Assembly (NCBI GenBank): GCA_026708055.1 | Contig: JAPOVS010000026.1 | Span: 62,001 to 126,000, forward strand | Length of the DNA stretch: 64,000 nucleotides | Origin: a bacterium | GTDB taxonomy: Bacteria; Actinomycetota; Acidimicrobiia; Acidimicrobiales; CATQHL01 | Reading direction: 5' to 3' | Shown: positions 1 through 9,396 of the stretch, piece by piece | Position numbering within the stretch: the stretch's first letter is position 1 | Layout of the letters: each line of letters opens with the position of its first letter | Translations under genes and position numbers: made by a program | The notes under the pieces: generated by a model | Database searches by the model: none | What the model was told of the DNA's origin: nothing | The model's input: only the letters and a program-made list of their open reading frames with translations

Positions 1-416
1 TGGAACAGGAAGGCGAACCCCGTGGACTGGATGAGGGCAATGCCGATCGTCAGGTAGCGCGTCCACTGGTTGATCTTGCGCTGGCCGACCGCCCCCTGCT
101 GCTGCCACTGCTCGATACGCGGCACCACCACGCCCATCACCTGCATGATGATCGACGCCGTGATGTAGGGGAATATCCCCAGCGAGAAGATGGCGAACTG
201 CGTGAGCGCTCCGCCGGAGAAGAGCTGCAGGAAGTTGAGGATGCCGCCGTCCTCGGCCGCCTCCTGGAGCGGGCGGATGGCCTCGAGATTGATGCCGGGT
301 GCGGGGATGAACGCTCCCAGCCGGTACACCACCAGCATGCCCAGGGTGAAGAGGATCTTGCTGCGCAGATCCTCGATGCGGAAGATGTTGGCGATGTTCT
401 GCAGGATCCGGCCCAC
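1..416 (-). CDS. secY: Preprotein translocase subunit SecY (N-terminal 138 residues; runs off the window edge)
   Basis: SecY is the channel subunit of the SecYEG translocon in the cytoplasmic membrane. The visible N-terminus starts VGRILQNIANIFRIEDLR, then has a first membrane segment (ILFTLGMLVVYRLGAFIPAPG), the plug region and a second segment (IFSLGIFPYITASIIMQVMG), followed by the conserved PRIEQWQQQGAVGQRKINQWTR loop. The GTG start at 416 is chosen because a GGAGGGAG ribosome binding site lies just upstream. It follows rplO as the last visible gene of the spc block. The remainder lies outside the window. Confidence 0.93.
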   Translation of the reverse strand, partial: MGRILQNIANIFRIEDLRSKILFTLGMLVVYRLGAFIPAPGINLEAIRPLQEAAEDGGILNFLQLFSGGALTQFAIFSLGIFPYITASIIMQVMGVVVPRIEQWQQQGAVGQRKINQWTRYLTIGIALIQSTGFAFLF

Positions 417-446
417 TGGAGTTCTCCCTCCGGCGTCGGCTGCGGT

Positions 447-935
447 CTAGCGGTTCGTCAGGGCGTTGCCCCGTGCCGGTGGCCGGCGGTCGCCCCACGG
501 CTTGGGCAGGACTTCGATTGTGGCGCCGGCGGCCTCCAGAGCGGCGCGGGCCGCCTCGGAGAAGGCGTGCGCCCGCACGGTGACCGAGCGGGTCACCTCG
601 CCGCGGGCGAGCACCTTGACCAGAGCGCCCTTGCTCACCAGGCCGCCGGCGTAGAGCGTCTCGGGGGTGATCTCGTCGAGCCCTGAGGCTTCGATCACAT
701 CCAGGTTGACCGGCTGGTAGCTCACCCGGAAGGGATTGTTGAAGCCGCGCAGCTTGGGGATCCGGCGCTGGAGGGGCATCTGGCCTCCCTCGAAACCGAC
801 CGGCACGGTGCCCCGCGCCCTCTGCCCCTTGGTGCCGCGGCCTGCGGTCTTCCCACCCTTGCCTCCGATTCCCCGGCCGACGCGCGTGCGCGGCGTCCGG
901 CTTCCCGGAGCACCCTTGAGGTCGTGGACTTTCAC
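447..935 (-). CDS. rplO: 50S ribosomal protein L15
   Basis: A 162-residue protein of the large ribosomal subunit. The N-terminus has the typical basic Gly/Arg-rich L15 segment (GRGIGGKGGKTAGRGTKGQ) followed by FEGGQMPLQRRIPKLRGF. It overlaps the end of rpmD by 4 nt, so translation is probably coupled. The C-terminus ends in a short Pro/Arg-rich tail (about 20 residues) beyond the usual L15 fold. Confidence 0.97.
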   Translation of the reverse strand: MKVHDLKGAPGSRTPRTRVGRGIGGKGGKTAGRGTKGQRARGTVPVGFEGGQMPLQRRIPKLRGFNNPFRVSYQPVNLDVIEASGLDEITPETLYAGGLVSKGALVKVLARGEVTRSVTVRAHAFSEAARAALEAAGATIEVLPKPWGDRRPPARGNALTNR

Positions 936-1117
936 GATTCCGGCACCTCCTCCACTTCCACTAGGTGCGAGACAGCCGCCAGCATGCCGCGCACGTCGGG
1001 GCGATCGCTCAGGATCCGGGACTTGCCGATGCGCCCCAGACCGAGGGCGCGCAGCGTGCCCCGCTGGGGAGGCTTGCGCCCGATGCCGGACCGGACCTGC
1101 GTCACACGCAACGCCAC
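932..1117 (-). CDS. rpmD: 50S ribosomal protein L30
   Basis: A 61-residue L30. Recognisable pattern: VALRVTQVRSGIGRKPPQRG followed by a TLRALGLGRIGKS stretch. The start is taken as GTG at 1117 because GAGGAGGAA lies directly upstream and the longer open frame (to 1267) is antisense to nothing known and overlaps rpsE. It sits 1 nt after the rpsE stop and overlaps rplO by 4 nt. Confidence 0.95.
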   Translation of the reverse strand: MALRVTQVRSGIGRKPPQRGTLRALGLGRIGKSRILSDRPDVRGMLAAVSHLVEVEEVPES

Positions 1118-1118
1118 G

Positions 1119-1697
1119 TCATTCCTCCTCGCCGCGTAGCGCCAACCGCCGGCTCCGCTCCGTCTCGTTGTAGGCCGCCAGCAGACCCGGGGGAACGAAC
1201 TCGCTGGGGTCGAGACCGCGCAGGCGCGCCACGTGGTCGGGGCGCATGAGCGATTGCAGGCCGGCAATCGTGGCCCGGGCCACGTTGATGTGGTTGGCGG
1301 ACCCCAGCGACTTGCAGAGCACGTCGCCGATGCCCGCCTCCTCGAGGATGGCGCGGGCCGCGCCGCCGGCGATGACGCCGGTTCCGGGGGCGGCGGGCTT
1401 CAGCAGCACCCTGCCTGCGCCCCATTCCCCGAGCACCGGATGCACGATGGTGGTCCCTGCCAGAGGGACGGCGAAAAGCGAGTTTCGGGCCTCCTCGGTG
1501 CCTTTCTGGATGGCCAGCGGCACCTCCTTGGCCTTGCCGTAGCCGAGCCCGACGTGACCGGCACCGTCGCCGACCACCACGAGCGCCGAGAACGAGAAGC
1601 GCCGCCCGCCCTTGACCACCTTGGCCACCCGGTTGATGTGGATCACGCGGGAGTCGCGCAGTTGCAGGCGCGACGCCAGCGCTCCGGTGGCCGCCAT
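1119..1697 (-). CDS. rpsE: 30S ribosomal protein S5
   Basis: A 192-residue small-subunit protein involved in decoding accuracy. It has the double-stranded-RNA-binding-like S5 N-domain ([38 protein letters not shown]) and the C-domain ([32 protein letters not shown]). The last 30 or so residues are an Arg/Glu-rich tail. Its start codon overlaps the rplR stop by one base (TGATG). Confidence 0.97.
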   Translation of the reverse strand: MAATGALASRLQLRDSRVIHINRVAKVVKGGRRFSFSALVVVGDGAGHVGLGYGKAKEVPLAIQKGTEEARNSLFAVPLAGTTIVHPVLGEWGAGRVLLKPAAPGTGVIAGGAARAILEEAGIGDVLCKSLGSANHINVARATIAGLQSLMRPDHVARLRGLDPSEFVPPGLLAAYNETERSRRLALRGEEE

Positions 1698-2062
1698 CAG
1701 AGTCTCATCCCGGCTTCGCGGGCGGCGTCCGCGACCGCAGCCACGCGCCCGTGGTAGCGGTAACCGCCCCGATCGAACACAACTGTCGTGATGCCGCTGC
1801 CGGCGGCACGCTCGGCAACCAGGCGCCCCACCGCGGCGGCGGCGCTGACACCGGTGGTCTCACTGCTGCGCAAGTCGGGCTCCAGCGTGGAGGCGGCGAC
1901 CAGGGTGCGCCCGCTGGTGTCGTCGATGATCTGCACCGCCGTGTGGCGGTTGGAACGGTAGACGGCCAGGCGCGGTCGCTCGGCCGTGCCGACGATCTTC
2001 TTGCGCACCCTGCGGTGGCGCCGGAGCCGGCTCCGGCGGCGTTCCGCTGAGGTGTTCGTCAT
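1697..2062 (-). CDS. rplR: 50S ribosomal protein L18
   Basis: A 121-residue 5S rRNA-binding protein. The sequence begins [20 protein letters not shown] and contains the typical [19 protein letters not shown] and [23 protein letters not shown]. The open frame extends upstream to 2308, but the ATG at 2062 is chosen because it gives the normal L18 length and the upstream extension overlaps rplF. Confidence 0.96.
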   Translation of the reverse strand: MTNTSAERRRSRLRRHRRVRKKIVGTAERPRLAVYRSNRHTAVQIIDDTSGRTLVAASTLEPDLRSSETTGVSAAAAVGRLVAERAAGSGITTVVFDRGGYRYHGRVAAVADAAREAGMRL

Positions 2063-2090
2063 AGGTCTGCTCCCTGCTTCGGTGCCGGAC

Positions 2091-2630
2091 TCACTTGGCG
2101 GCCTTGCCCGCCTTGCGGCGGACGTACTCACCGGCGTAGCGGATTCCCTTGCCCTTGTACGGTTCGGGCTTGCGCAGCGCCCGGATCCGGGCGGCCACCT
2201 GCCCCACGGCCTGCTTGTCGATTCCGAGCACCCGGATGGCAGTCTGCGACGGCACCTCGAAGGTGACTCCCTCCGGCGCCTGCACCGACACCGGATGGCT
2301 GAAGCCAAGCTGCAGTTCGAGGCTGGCGGGCCCCTTGGCGGTGGCCCGGTAGCCGACGCCCACGATCTCCAGGTCCTTGCGGTAGCCCTCGTGGACGCCG
2401 ATGACCATGTTGTTGAGGAGCGCCCGGGTCAACCCGTGCAACGCCCGCGACTCTCGCTCGTCGTCGGCCCGGGTGACCACCAGCGCGTCGCCCTCCTGCC
2501 GCACGGCGATCACCTGCGGCAGGCGATGCTGCAGCGAGCCCCGGGGGCCCGACACGGTGACCTCGCCGCACGCCACGCTGACCGAGACGCCCGCCGGCAG
2601 CGGGATGGGCGACTTACCGACGCGAGACAC
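2091..2630 (-). CDS. rplF: 50S ribosomal protein L6
   Basis: A 179-residue large-subunit protein near the peptidyl-transferase centre. It starts [15 protein letters not shown], contains [19 protein letters not shown] and ends with the diagnostic [20 protein letters not shown]. The position between rpsH and rplR is the standard spc-operon order. Confidence 0.97.
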   Translation of the reverse strand: MSRVGKSPIPLPAGVSVSVACGEVTVSGPRGSLQHRLPQVIAVRQEGDALVVTRADDERESRALHGLTRALLNNMVIGVHEGYRKDLEIVGVGYRATAKGPASLELQLGFSHPVSVQAPEGVTFEVPSQTAIRVLGIDKQAVGQVAARIRALRKPEPYKGKGIRYAGEYVRRKAGKAAK

Positions 2631-2637
2631 GGCGCAC

Positions 2638-3039
2638 CTACCAGACGTAACAGAGGATCTCGCCGCCGAGACGCCGCCGGCGAGCCTCCTGATCGGTCAT
2701 GAGACCCTTGCTGGTGGACAGCACCGCCATGCCGAGACCGCCCTGCACCCGCGGCACGCCGTCGGCCTTGGTATACACCCGCAGGCCCGCCTTTGAGACC
2801 CGCCGGAGGCCGCGGATGACCCGCTCGCGATCAGGCGAGTACTTCATGTCGATGGCCAGGATGCGCCCCGGACCGTCATGGTCGACCACCTCGTAGCCAC
2901 CGATGTAGCCCTCGCGCCGCAGCACCTCCGCCAGGGCCTCCTTGAGCTTCGAGGAGGGCATGCGCACCTCCTCGTGCATGGCCACGTTGGCGTTGCGGAT
3001 GCGGGTGAGCATGTCGGCGATGGGATCGGTCATGGTCAT
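2638..3039 (-). CDS. rpsH: 30S ribosomal protein S8
   Basis: A 133-residue 16S rRNA-binding protein, in many bacteria the translational repressor of the spc operon. It begins [18 protein letters not shown] and carries [20 protein letters not shown] near the end. Two ATG codons lie at the start (3039 and 3033); the first is given. It lies 14 nt after rpsN and 7 nt before rplF. Confidence 0.97.
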   Translation of the reverse strand: MTMTDPIADMLTRIRNANVAMHEEVRMPSSKLKEALAEVLRREGYIGGYEVVDHDGPGRILAIDMKYSPDRERVIRGLRRVSKAGLRVYTKADGVPRVQGGLGMAVLSTSKGLMTDQEARRRRLGGEILCYVW

Positions 3040-3053
3040 GCTGCGACAACCCC

Positions 3054-3239
3054 CTACCAGCTGGCCTTGGTCAGACCGGGGATCTCCCCGGCATGGGCGA
3101 GTTCACGTAGACAGATGCGGCACAGTCCGAACCGCCGGTACACCGAGCGCGGCCGGCCGCACCGTTGGCAGCGGGTATAGGCGCGCACACGGTATTTCGG
3201 CGTTCGCTTCTGCTTGTTGATCAGTGCCGTCTTTGCCAT
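3054..3239 (-). CDS. rpsN: 30S ribosomal protein S14, zinc-binding type
   Basis: A 61-residue short S14 (type Z). It has two CxxC pairs, CQRC and CRIC, at about residues 24-27 and 40-43, which would bind zinc. The context between rplE and rpsH is the usual one for this form. No zinc-independent S14 paralogue is visible in the window. Confidence 0.97.
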   Translation of the reverse strand: MAKTALINKQKRTPKYRVRAYTRCQRCGRPRSVYRRFGLCRICLRELAHAGEIPGLTKASW

Positions 3240-3292
3240 GTCGTCACTTTCGCCGGTTCGTGTGTTGGATTCTCGGAGTGCGCACGGATCGC

Positions 3293-3862
3293 TCAGCCCT
3301 GGTCCCGCCGGAGCGGGAAACCGAACGCCTCCAGCAACGCCCGCGCCGTCTCATCGTCGGGCGCCGTCGTGACAAGGGTGATGTCCATGCCGCGGATGGT
3401 GTCGATCTTGTCGTAGTCGATCTCGGGGAAGATCAACTGCTCGGAAACGCCGAAGGAGTAGTTGCCGTTGCCGTCGAAGGAGTTGATGGACAGCCCGCGG
3501 AAGTCACGAATGCGCGGGATGGCCAGGTTGATCAGCCGGTCGAAGAACTCCCACATGCGGTCTCCCCGCAGTGTGACCTTCACTCCCACGGCGTTCCCCT
3601 CGCGCAGCCGGAAGCCGGCGATGGAGCGCTTCGCCCGGGTGGTCACCGGCCGCTGCCCGGCGATGGTCGTCATGTCGGCGATGGCCCCCTCGAGCAGGCG
3701 AGCCTGACGCGACGCCTCACCGACGCCCATGTTCAGGACGATCTTCTCCAGGCGGGGCACCTGCATCACGTTGTCGAGGCCGAGCGATTCCCGAAGCCGG
3801 TCGCGCAGTTCGTCGCGGTACAGCTGCTTGAGGCGCGGCGCGGCGACCGCCGTGGCACTCAC
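3293..3862 (-). CDS. rplE: 50S ribosomal protein L5
   Basis: A 189-residue 5S rRNA-binding protein. Recognisable segments are [38 protein letters not shown] and [20 protein letters not shown]. The start is GTG at 3862; its GTGA overlaps the rplX stop, which suggests translational coupling. Confidence 0.97.
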   Translation of the reverse strand: MSATAVAAPRLKQLYRDELRDRLRESLGLDNVMQVPRLEKIVLNMGVGEASRQARLLEGAIADMTTIAGQRPVTTRAKRSIAGFRLREGNAVGVKVTLRGDRMWEFFDRLINLAIPRIRDFRGLSINSFDGNGNYSFGVSEQLIFPEIDYDKIDTIRGMDITLVTTAPDDETARALLEAFGFPLRRDQG

Positions 3863-4176
3863 GGGATGTCCGCCCCGGTGCGGCGGCAGATGCGCACCTT
3901 CTCACCGTCGGGCGTTGTCCGGTAGCCCACCCGAGTGGGCTTGCCGTCCTCGGGGCTGATGATCGCGATCCGGGAGATGGGGATGGGCATGTCCTTGTCG
4001 ATGATCCCGCCCTGCATGACGCCCGCCTGGTTCGGCTTGCGGTGCTTGCGGACGACGTTCACACCGTCCACCAGCAGGGTGCCCTTGGTAGGGAAGACGG
4101 CCGAGACGACTCCCTCCCGGCCCCGGTCCTTGCCCGACAGCACGACGACGCGATCACCCTTGCGGATCTTGGCCAT
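3859..4176 (-). CDS. rplX: 50S ribosomal protein L24
   Basis: A 105-residue assembly-initiator protein of the large subunit. It starts [20 protein letters not shown] (KOW motif) and contains [20 protein letters not shown]. The ATG at 4176 is preferred over a GTG one codon upstream, because GGAGG lies seven bases before the ATG and the ATGA overlaps the rplN stop. Confidence 0.96.
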   Translation of the reverse strand: MAKIRKGDRVVVLSGKDRGREGVVSAVFPTKGTLLVDGVNVVRKHRKPNQAGVMQGGIIDKDMPIPISRIAIISPEDGKPTRVGYRTTPDGEKVRICRRTGADIP

Positions 4177-4544
4177 CACAACACCTCCGGTGCGAGTGAC
4201 ACGATCCGCATGAATCGCTTCTCGCGCAGTTCCCGGCCCACAGGACCGAAGATCCGTGTCCCCCGGGGCTGGTTGTTCTCGTCGAGCACCACCGCGGCGT
4301 TCTCGTCGAAACGGATGTAGCTGCCGTCGGGACGGCGCTTCTCCTTGCGAGTACGCACCACGACACAGCGCACCACGTCACCCTTGCGGACCTTGGCGCC
4401 GGGGATGGCGTCCTTGACCGTCGCCACGAACACGTCGCCGATCGAGGCGTAACGGCGCCGGGAGCCGCCGAGCACCTTGATGCAGAGAACCTCGCGGGCG
4501 CCGGAGTTGTCCGCCACCCGGAGGCGCGTCTCCTGCTGGATCAC
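4176..4544 (-). CDS. rplN: 50S ribosomal protein L14
   Basis: A 122-residue protein of the usual length. It begins [20 protein letters not shown] and contains [20 protein letters not shown] and [20 protein letters not shown]. Gene order rpsQ-rplN-rplX is standard. Confidence 0.98.
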   Translation of the reverse strand: MIQQETRLRVADNSGAREVLCIKVLGGSRRRYASIGDVFVATVKDAIPGAKVRKGDVVRCVVVRTRKEKRRPDGSYIRFDENAAVVLDENNQPRGTRIFGPVGRELREKRFMRIVSLAPEVL

Positions 4545-4557
4545 CGCTGCACCTCCC

Positions 4558-4887
4558 TCAGCGCGCCCGCTCGAGGACCTTCACGAGCCGCCAGCGCTTC
4601 AGCTTGGACAGCGGGCGGGTCTCGGCGATCCGGACACGGTCCCCGACGCGTAGATCGTTGTCCTCGTCGTGAACGTAGAGGCGCTTGTGGCGCCGAACGG
4701 TCTTGTTGTAGCGACGGTGACGCACCTGCTCGGTGATCACGACGACGGCGGTCCGGTCCATGGACGCCGACGCCACAATCCCCTCACGCGTCTTGCGACG
4801 GTTGCGCCCGGAGGCCTGGGCCGCCGCGGCAGTGCTCGCCGGCGTCGGCTCCGGCGCCTGGTCGGTCGTCGGTGCTTGCTCAGCCAT
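4558..4887 (-). CDS. rpsQ: 30S ribosomal protein S17 with Ala/Pro-rich N-terminal extension
   Basis: A 109-residue S17. The core ([59 protein letters not shown]) is preceded by about 30 residues rich in Ala, Pro and Thr, absent from most S17 proteins. The ATG at 4887 is supported by GAGGAGG upstream. It overlaps the 3' end of rpmC by 8 nt. Confidence 0.95.
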   Translation of the reverse strand: MAEQAPTTDQAPEPTPASTAAAAQASGRNRRKTREGIVASASMDRTAVVVITEQVRHRRYNKTVRRHKRLYVHDEDNDLRVGDRVRIAETRPLSKLKRWRLVKVLERAR

Positions 4888-5188
4888 CGCGGCGGCGCCT
4901 CCTCTTGAACACCCGTGCGGGCTCCTCCGGGGAGGCCTCGCCATCGGTGAGCTCCTCGACCTCGTCGACCTGGCGCGCCATGGCCACCTCGGCGGCGTCG
5001 ATCTCCCGGGCGCGCAGCTCGGTGAGTAGGCGCGCCACCTGCCTGCGGGAGTGTGCCAGCAGGTTCATGTTGTCGAGCTGCCCGGTGACGTGCTGGAAGC
5101 GCAGGTTCGTGGCCTCGTCCTTCGCCTCGTCCAGCATGCCCAGCAGTTCGACGTCGCTCAGTCCTGTCAGCGAGCCGGATCGGGCCAT
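4880..5188 (-). CDS. rpmC: 50S ribosomal protein L29 with C-terminal extension
   Basis: A 102-residue L29, against about 65 in most bacteria. The family core is LSDVELLGMLDEAKDEATNL and RFQHVTGQLDNMNLLAHSRR. The extra C-terminal 35 or so residues are acidic and then strongly basic ([10 protein letters not shown]). The ATG at 5188 lies directly after the rplP stop codon, and the gene end overlaps rpsQ. Confidence 0.92.
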   Translation of the reverse strand: MARSGSLTGLSDVELLGMLDEAKDEATNLRFQHVTGQLDNMNLLAHSRRQVARLLTELRAREIDAAEVAMARQVDEVEELTDGEASPEEPARVFKRRRRRDG

Positions 5189-5190
5189 GG

Positions 5191-5607
5191 CTACACCGCC
5201 TGGTGACGGGTCACGAAGCGCGCCCGCACGGGCAGCTTCTGGATGGCACGCTCGATCGCCTCGCGCGCCACGACGGGGTCGGCGTAGGAGAGCTCGAACA
5301 GCACCCGGCCGGGACGCACCACCGCCACCCAGCGCTCGGGGTTGCCCTTGCCGGAACCCATCCTGGTCTCCGCCGGCTTCTGCGTCACGGGCTTGTCCGG
5401 GAACACGTTGATCCACACTTTGCCACCGCGCCGGACGTGGCGGGTCATGGCCACACGAGCGGCCTCGATCTGCGGCGCGGTGATCCATCCAGGCTCGAGC
5501 GCCTGGATGCCGTAGTCGCCGAAGCTGACCGTGGTCCCGCCCTTGGCGACCCCCTTGGTGCGGCCGCGATGGTGCTTGCGGTGTCGGACCTTCTTGGGCA
5601 TCAACAT
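5191..5607 (-). CDS. rplP: 50S ribosomal protein L16
   Basis: A 138-residue protein that binds near the tRNA A site. It starts [19 protein letters not shown] and contains [20 protein letters not shown] and [20 protein letters not shown]. Its first 40 or so bases are the apparent source of the three 68-bp repeats directly upstream, which also carry copies of its start codons. Confidence 0.98.
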   Translation of the reverse strand: MLMPKKVRHRKHHRGRTKGVAKGGTTVSFGDYGIQALEPGWITAPQIEAARVAMTRHVRRGGKVWINVFPDKPVTQKPAETRMGSGKGNPERWVAVVRPGRVLFELSYADPVVAREAIERAIQKLPVRARFVTRHQAV

Positions 5608-5813
5608 GACTCACCGCACCCTTCGCTCGGCCGCGATGGTGCTTGCGGTGTCGCAGCTCCCTCGGGCATCAACATGACTCACCGCACCCTTCGCTCGGCC
5701 GCGATGGTGCTTGCGGTGTCGCAGCTCCCTCGGGCATCAACATGACTCACCGCACCCTTCGCTCGGCCGCGATGGTGCTTGCGGTGTCGCAGCTCCCTCG
5801 GGCATCAACATGA
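5598..5813. repeat. Three perfect 68-bp tandem repeats plus a 12-bp partial copy between rpsC and rplP
   Basis: Identical units lie at 5598-5665, 5666-5733 and 5734-5801, with the first 12 bases of a fourth at 5802-5813, ending at the rpsC stop. Read on the minus strand, each unit starts ATGTTGATGCCC, as rplP does, and shares most of the next 35 bases with the rplP 5' coding end, then diverges. Sixty-eight is not a multiple of three. Each unit can open a 24-codon frame whose stop overlaps the next unit's ATGs. The repeats form the whole rpsC-rplP spacer, which is normally a few bases. Confidence 0.97.
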
Positions 5814-6743
5814 TCAGTCGGCATCCCCCGGTCGGAAGTGGGGCGTCTCGTGTTGCTCGCGGGAGGCGCGCTCAATCTCCTCCTCCTGCTCGAGGAGGCG
5901 CTCGAACTCGGCGTCGGCCTCGGCCACCAGCGGCTGCAATTCCTCCAACTCGGTGGGGAACTCCTGCTCGTCGGTGTCGGTGGCAGGGGTCGGAGTGGCC
6001 CCTCGCCGGCGTGCCGCCGAGGACACCACCTTGCGCGAGCGGGCGGGGCCGGCGGTCTCGCCGACCGCCATCGCCGCCTCGCGATTGATCCGCTCGTCGG
6101 TGTCGAGGCGGTACGGGAGGATGTCACCCTTGTAGGTCCACACCTTCACGCCGATACGGCCGTAGGTGGTGTGCGCCTCCCGGAACCCGTAGTCGATGTC
6201 GGCACGCAGCGTGTGCAGGGGGACGCGGCCCTCGCGGTACCACTCGGTACGCGCCATCTCCGAGCCGCCGAGCCGGCCCGAGCACTGCACGCGGATTCCC
6301 TGGGCGCCCGCTTTCTGCGCGTTCTGGACGGCACGCTTCATGGCCCGGCGGAAAGCCACCCGCCCGGTCAGCTGGTCGGCAATCCCCTGGGCGATCAGCG
6401 CCGCGTCCAGTTCGGGCTGCTTGATCTCCTGCACGTTGAGCTGCACCCGGTTGTTGCCGGTGATCTTGGCGAGGCCCGCCCGCAGCCGGTCGGCCTCGGA
6501 GCCCTTGCGCCCGATCACGATGCCGGGGCGGGCGGTGTGCACGTCGATGCGAAGCCGGTCCCTCGTGCGCTCCACCTCGATGCGGCTGATGGCGGCATGC
6601 GGCAACTGCTCCATCAGGTAGTCGCGGATTTCCGAGTCCTCGATGACGAACTTCCGGTAGTCCTCGCGCGTGGCGAACCACCGCGACTTCCAGTCGGTCG
6701 TGATCCCGAGACGGAACCCGTACGGATTGACCTTCTGACCCAT
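5814..6743 (-). CDS. rpsC: 30S ribosomal protein S3 with long acidic C-terminal tail
   Basis: A 309-residue S3 (usual length about 210-240). The KH-domain core is clear: [40 protein letters not shown] and [13 protein letters not shown]. From about residue 225 a low-complexity tail follows, rich in Glu and Asp ([20 protein letters not shown]). The start overlaps the rplV stop by one base. The tail is unlikely to be part of the ribosome-binding fold. Confidence 0.97.
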   Translation of the reverse strand: MGQKVNPYGFRLGITTDWKSRWFATREDYRKFVIEDSEIRDYLMEQLPHAAISRIEVERTRDRLRIDVHTARPGIVIGRKGSEADRLRAGLAKITGNNRVQLNVQEIKQPELDAALIAQGIADQLTGRVAFRRAMKRAVQNAQKAGAQGIRVQCSGRLGGSEMARTEWYREGRVPLHTLRADIDYGFREAHTTYGRIGVKVWTYKGDILPYRLDTDERINREAAMAVGETAGPARSRKVVSSAARRRGATPTPATDTDEQEFPTELEELQPLVAEADAEFERLLEQEEEIERASREQHETPHFRPGDAD

Positions 6744-7357
6744 CAGATCTCCTTGTCGCCGTCGGCGGGCTCCGCGGCGGCGTCCTGCTCGGCGCCGTCG
6801 CCGGCGTCACTGTCATCGGCGGCGGCGTCCTGCTCGACGGCGGCTTCGGCGTCGACGAGCTCGTCCGCCTCGTCGACGTCGCTGGGCGCCTCCTCCTCGT
6901 CCTGGGTGGCGGCGGCCCGGCTGGCCTCCACGCGACGGCGCCGGACCTCGGCCGCGGCGCCACCGGCGAGGCCGCGCTCGGCGCGTGCTTCGCGCTCGGC
7001 GAGCGAGTAGCGCGCCAGCACGATCGTGATGTGGCAGGTCCGCTTCATGATCGGCGTGGCCCGCCCCCGCGCCCGCGGCCGCCAGCGCTTCAGCGTCGGT
7101 CCCTCATCGGCGTAGCAGGCCACCACATAGAGCTCGGTGACCGGCAGGTTGGCGTTGTGCTCCGCGTTGGCGATGGCGGAGTCCATGCAGCGGGCGACCG
7201 TCCTGGCGATCCGGCGTTCGGAGAACTGCAGGATCTCGTCAGCGCGCTCGCAGGACTCGCCCCTGATCAGATCCAGGACGGGGCGCACCTTGGAGGCGGA
7301 ACTGCGCACGTAGCGCGCCGAGGCGCGGGCCGCAGGTGTCGCCACAGCGGTTGCCAT
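6743..7357 (-). CDS. rplV: 50S ribosomal protein L22 with long acidic C-terminal tail
   Basis: A 204-residue L22 (usual about 110-130). The core lines the exit tunnel: [40 protein letters not shown] and [20 protein letters not shown]. Residues from about 140 onward are an Ala/Asp/Glu-rich tail ([20 protein letters not shown]). The tail resembles the one on S3, encoded by the next gene. Confidence 0.96.
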   Translation of the reverse strand: MATAVATPAARASARYVRSSASKVRPVLDLIRGESCERADEILQFSERRIARTVARCMDSAIANAEHNANLPVTELYVVACYADEGPTLKRWRPRARGRATPIMKRTCHITIVLARYSLAEREARAERGLAGGAAAEVRRRRVEASRAAATQDEEEAPSDVDEADELVDAEAAVEQDAAADDSDAGDGAEQDAAAEPADGDKEI

Positions 7358-7635
7358 CAGCGCCTGCCTCCTCGCTCCTGACCGGCGTGGAACCGGAATG
7401 TGCGCGTGGGGGCGAACTCGCCGAGCTTGTGGCCCACCATGGACTCGGTGATGTACACCGGCACGTGCTTGCGCCCGTCGTGCACCGCGATCGTGTGGCC
7501 GACCATGTCGGGGATGATCGTGGAACGGCGCGACCAGGTGCGGATGACCCGCCGCTCACCGGAGTCGTTCAGCTCGTCCACCTTGGCGAGGAGATGATGA
7601 TCAACGAACGGGCCCTTCTTCAGGCTTCTGGGCAT
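7357..7635 (-). CDS. rpsS: 30S ribosomal protein S19
   Basis: A 92-residue protein of normal length. Diagnostic segments are [40 protein letters not shown] and [19 protein letters not shown]. Its stop overlaps the rplV start by one base. Confidence 0.98.
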   Translation of the reverse strand: MPRSLKKGPFVDHHLLAKVDELNDSGERRVIRTWSRRSTIIPDMVGHTIAVHDGRKHVPVYITESMVGHKLGEFAPTRTFRFHAGQERGGRR

Positions 7636-7645
7636 GGTGGGCCTC

Positions 7646-8482
7646 CTAGCGCCGGCGCCCGCGCGTGCGCCTGCGGCGCACGATCATCTGCGACGACTGC
7701 TTCTTCGGGTTGCGCGTGCGACCCTCGGGCTTCCCCCACGGCGAGACCGGGTGGCGGCCGCCGGAACTCTTGCCCTCGCCGCCGCCGAGCGGGTGGTCCA
7801 CCGGGTTCATGGCCACGCCGCGAGTCTGCGGGCGCACACCCTTGTGACGGTTGCGCCCGGCCTTCCCGATCTGCACCAACTCGTGCTCGGCGTTGCCGAC
7901 GGCGCCGACGGTGGCGCGGCAGTCGATGGGAACCCGGCGCATCTCGGTGCTGGGCAAGCGCACCGTGGCGTGGGGGCCCTCCTTGGCCACGAGTTGGATG
8001 CGAGCGCCCGCTGCCCGCCCCATGCGCCCGCCCGCACCCGGCTTGAGTTCCACGTTGTGCACGACGGTCCCCACCGGGATGTACCGCAACGGCAGGGCGT
8101 TGCCCGGGCGGATCTCCACGCCGGTCCCCGATTCCAGCACGTCCCCGACCGCGATGCCGTCGGGCGCCAGGATGTAGGTCTTCGCGCCGTCGTAGTAGTG
8201 CAGCAGCGCGATCCGGCAGGTCCGGTTCGGGTCGTACTCGATGGTGGCCACCTTCGCCGGGACGCCGTCCTTGTTGCGCTGGAAGTCGATGATCCGGTAA
8301 CGGCGCTTGTGACCGCCGCCGCGATGGCGCGCCGTCTTGCGGCCGGCGTTGTTGCGGCCGCCCGTGGAGGGGCGCGGGGCCAGGAGGGCCTTCTCCGGCG
8401 TGCTGCGGGTGATCTCGGAGAAGTCGTGCGCGGTCTGGAAGCGGCGACCGGGGCTGGTGGGTTTGCGGCGCCGGATGCTCAT
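7646..8482 (-). CDS. rplB: 50S ribosomal protein L2
   Basis: A 278-residue 23S rRNA-binding protein required for peptidyl transfer. Segments typical of L2 are [40 protein letters not shown] and [20 protein letters not shown], the last containing the conserved catalytic-region histidine. It lies 3 nt after rplW. Confidence 0.98.
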   Translation of the reverse strand: MSIRRRKPTSPGRRFQTAHDFSEITRSTPEKALLAPRPSTGGRNNAGRKTARHRGGGHKRRYRIIDFQRNKDGVPAKVATIEYDPNRTCRIALLHYYDGAKTYILAPDGIAVGDVLESGTGVEIRPGNALPLRYIPVGTVVHNVELKPGAGGRMGRAAGARIQLVAKEGPHATVRLPSTEMRRVPIDCRATVGAVGNAEHELVQIGKAGRNRHKGVRPQTRGVAMNPVDHPLGGGEGKSSGGRHPVSPWGKPEGRTRNPKKQSSQMIVRRRRTRGRRR

Positions 8483-8485
8483 GCT

Positions 8486-8776
8486 CTACACCTCGAAGAG
8501 TTCGATCGAGTCGCCCTCGGCCAGGGTGACCATGGCTCGCTTGGTGTCGGGCCGGCGACCGTAGGTGAGCCGGCGCCGGTTGCGGATGCGCTTTCCCTTG
8601 CGCCGCAGCGTGTTCACGTTCAGCACCTGCACGTCGAAGATCTCCTCGACGGCCTTGGCGATCTCGGGCTTGCTGCTCGAGGGGTGCACCTTGAAGGTGT
8701 AGACGTTCTGCTCCAGCAGCGAGAAGGCCTTCTCGCTGATCACCGGCTCGAGGATCACGTCACGGACGTCCTTCAT
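8486..8776 (-). CDS. rplW: 50S ribosomal protein L23
   Basis: A 96-residue protein at the exit of the peptide tunnel, the docking site for SRP and trigger factor. It starts [20 protein letters not shown] and contains FDVQVLNVNTLRRKGKRIRN. The same frame is open for 2.9 kb upstream without a stop, but that stretch is antisense-free shadow of rplD and rplC. The ATG at 8776 overlaps the rplD stop and gives the normal length. Confidence 0.96.
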   Translation of the reverse strand: MKDVRDVILEPVISEKAFSLLEQNVYTFKVHPSSSKPEIAKAVEEIFDVQVLNVNTLRRKGKRIRNRRRLTYGRRPDTKRAMVTLAEGDSIELFEV

Positions 8777-9390
8777 GACCGGTTCACCTCCGCCAGCGCC
8801 GCAGCGGTGAAGACGATCACGTCGCTCACCAGCACGTCGTAGGTATTGAGTTGGTCGGCCGGCAGGGTGTGCACGCGAGGCAGGTTGCGGAAGCTCTTCA
8901 GCGCCGTCACGTCTTCGCGCTCCAGCACCGCCAGCACGCGCCCGCCGGCACCGAGCGCCTCCAGCTTCGCCACGGCGGACTTCGTCGACGGAGCGTCGAA
9001 GCCCCAGTCGTCCACGATGATGATCCTGCCTTCGGCGGCGCGGTCCGACAGCGCCGACCGCAGCGCCAGGCGCTTCATCTTCTTGGGGGTGGACTGCGCG
9101 TAGTTGCGGGGCTGGGGTCCGTGCGCGATGCCTCCGCCTCGCCAAAGCGGCGAGCGGATGGAGCCGTGCCGGGCACGCCCGGTGCCCTTCTGGCGCCACG
9201 GCTTGCCGCCGCCGCCACGCACCTCCGAGCGGGTCTTGGTCTTGTGCGTGCCACTGCGGCGGGCCGCCAGTTGCGCCGTCACGACCTGATGCATCACCGC
9301 CACGTTGGGGTCGATGCCGAAGACGTCCGCGGTGAGCTCGACCGTGCCACACTCGGCGCCGCTGGTGTCTCGGACGGGGACGGAGACCAT
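8773..9390 (-). CDS. rplD: 50S ribosomal protein L4
   Basis: A 205-residue L4. Typical motifs are [40 protein letters not shown] and [20 protein letters not shown]. In enterobacteria L4 autoregulates the S10 operon; whether that applies here is unknown. It lies six bases after rplC. Confidence 0.97.
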   Translation of the reverse strand: MVSVPVRDTSGAECGTVELTADVFGIDPNVAVMHQVVTAQLAARRSGTHKTKTRSEVRGGGGKPWRQKGTGRARHGSIRSPLWRGGGIAHGPQPRNYAQSTPKKMKRLALRSALSDRAAEGRIIIVDDWGFDAPSTKSAVAKLEALGAGGRVLAVLEREDVTALKSFRNLPRVHTLPADQLNTYDVLVSDVIVFTAAALAEVNRS

Positions 9391-9396
9391 GATCGA

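Noticed and set aside
5598-5813. Repeat array as a CRISPR
   Set aside because: The units are 68 bp, directly contiguous and identical, with no unique spacers, and they derive from rplP.
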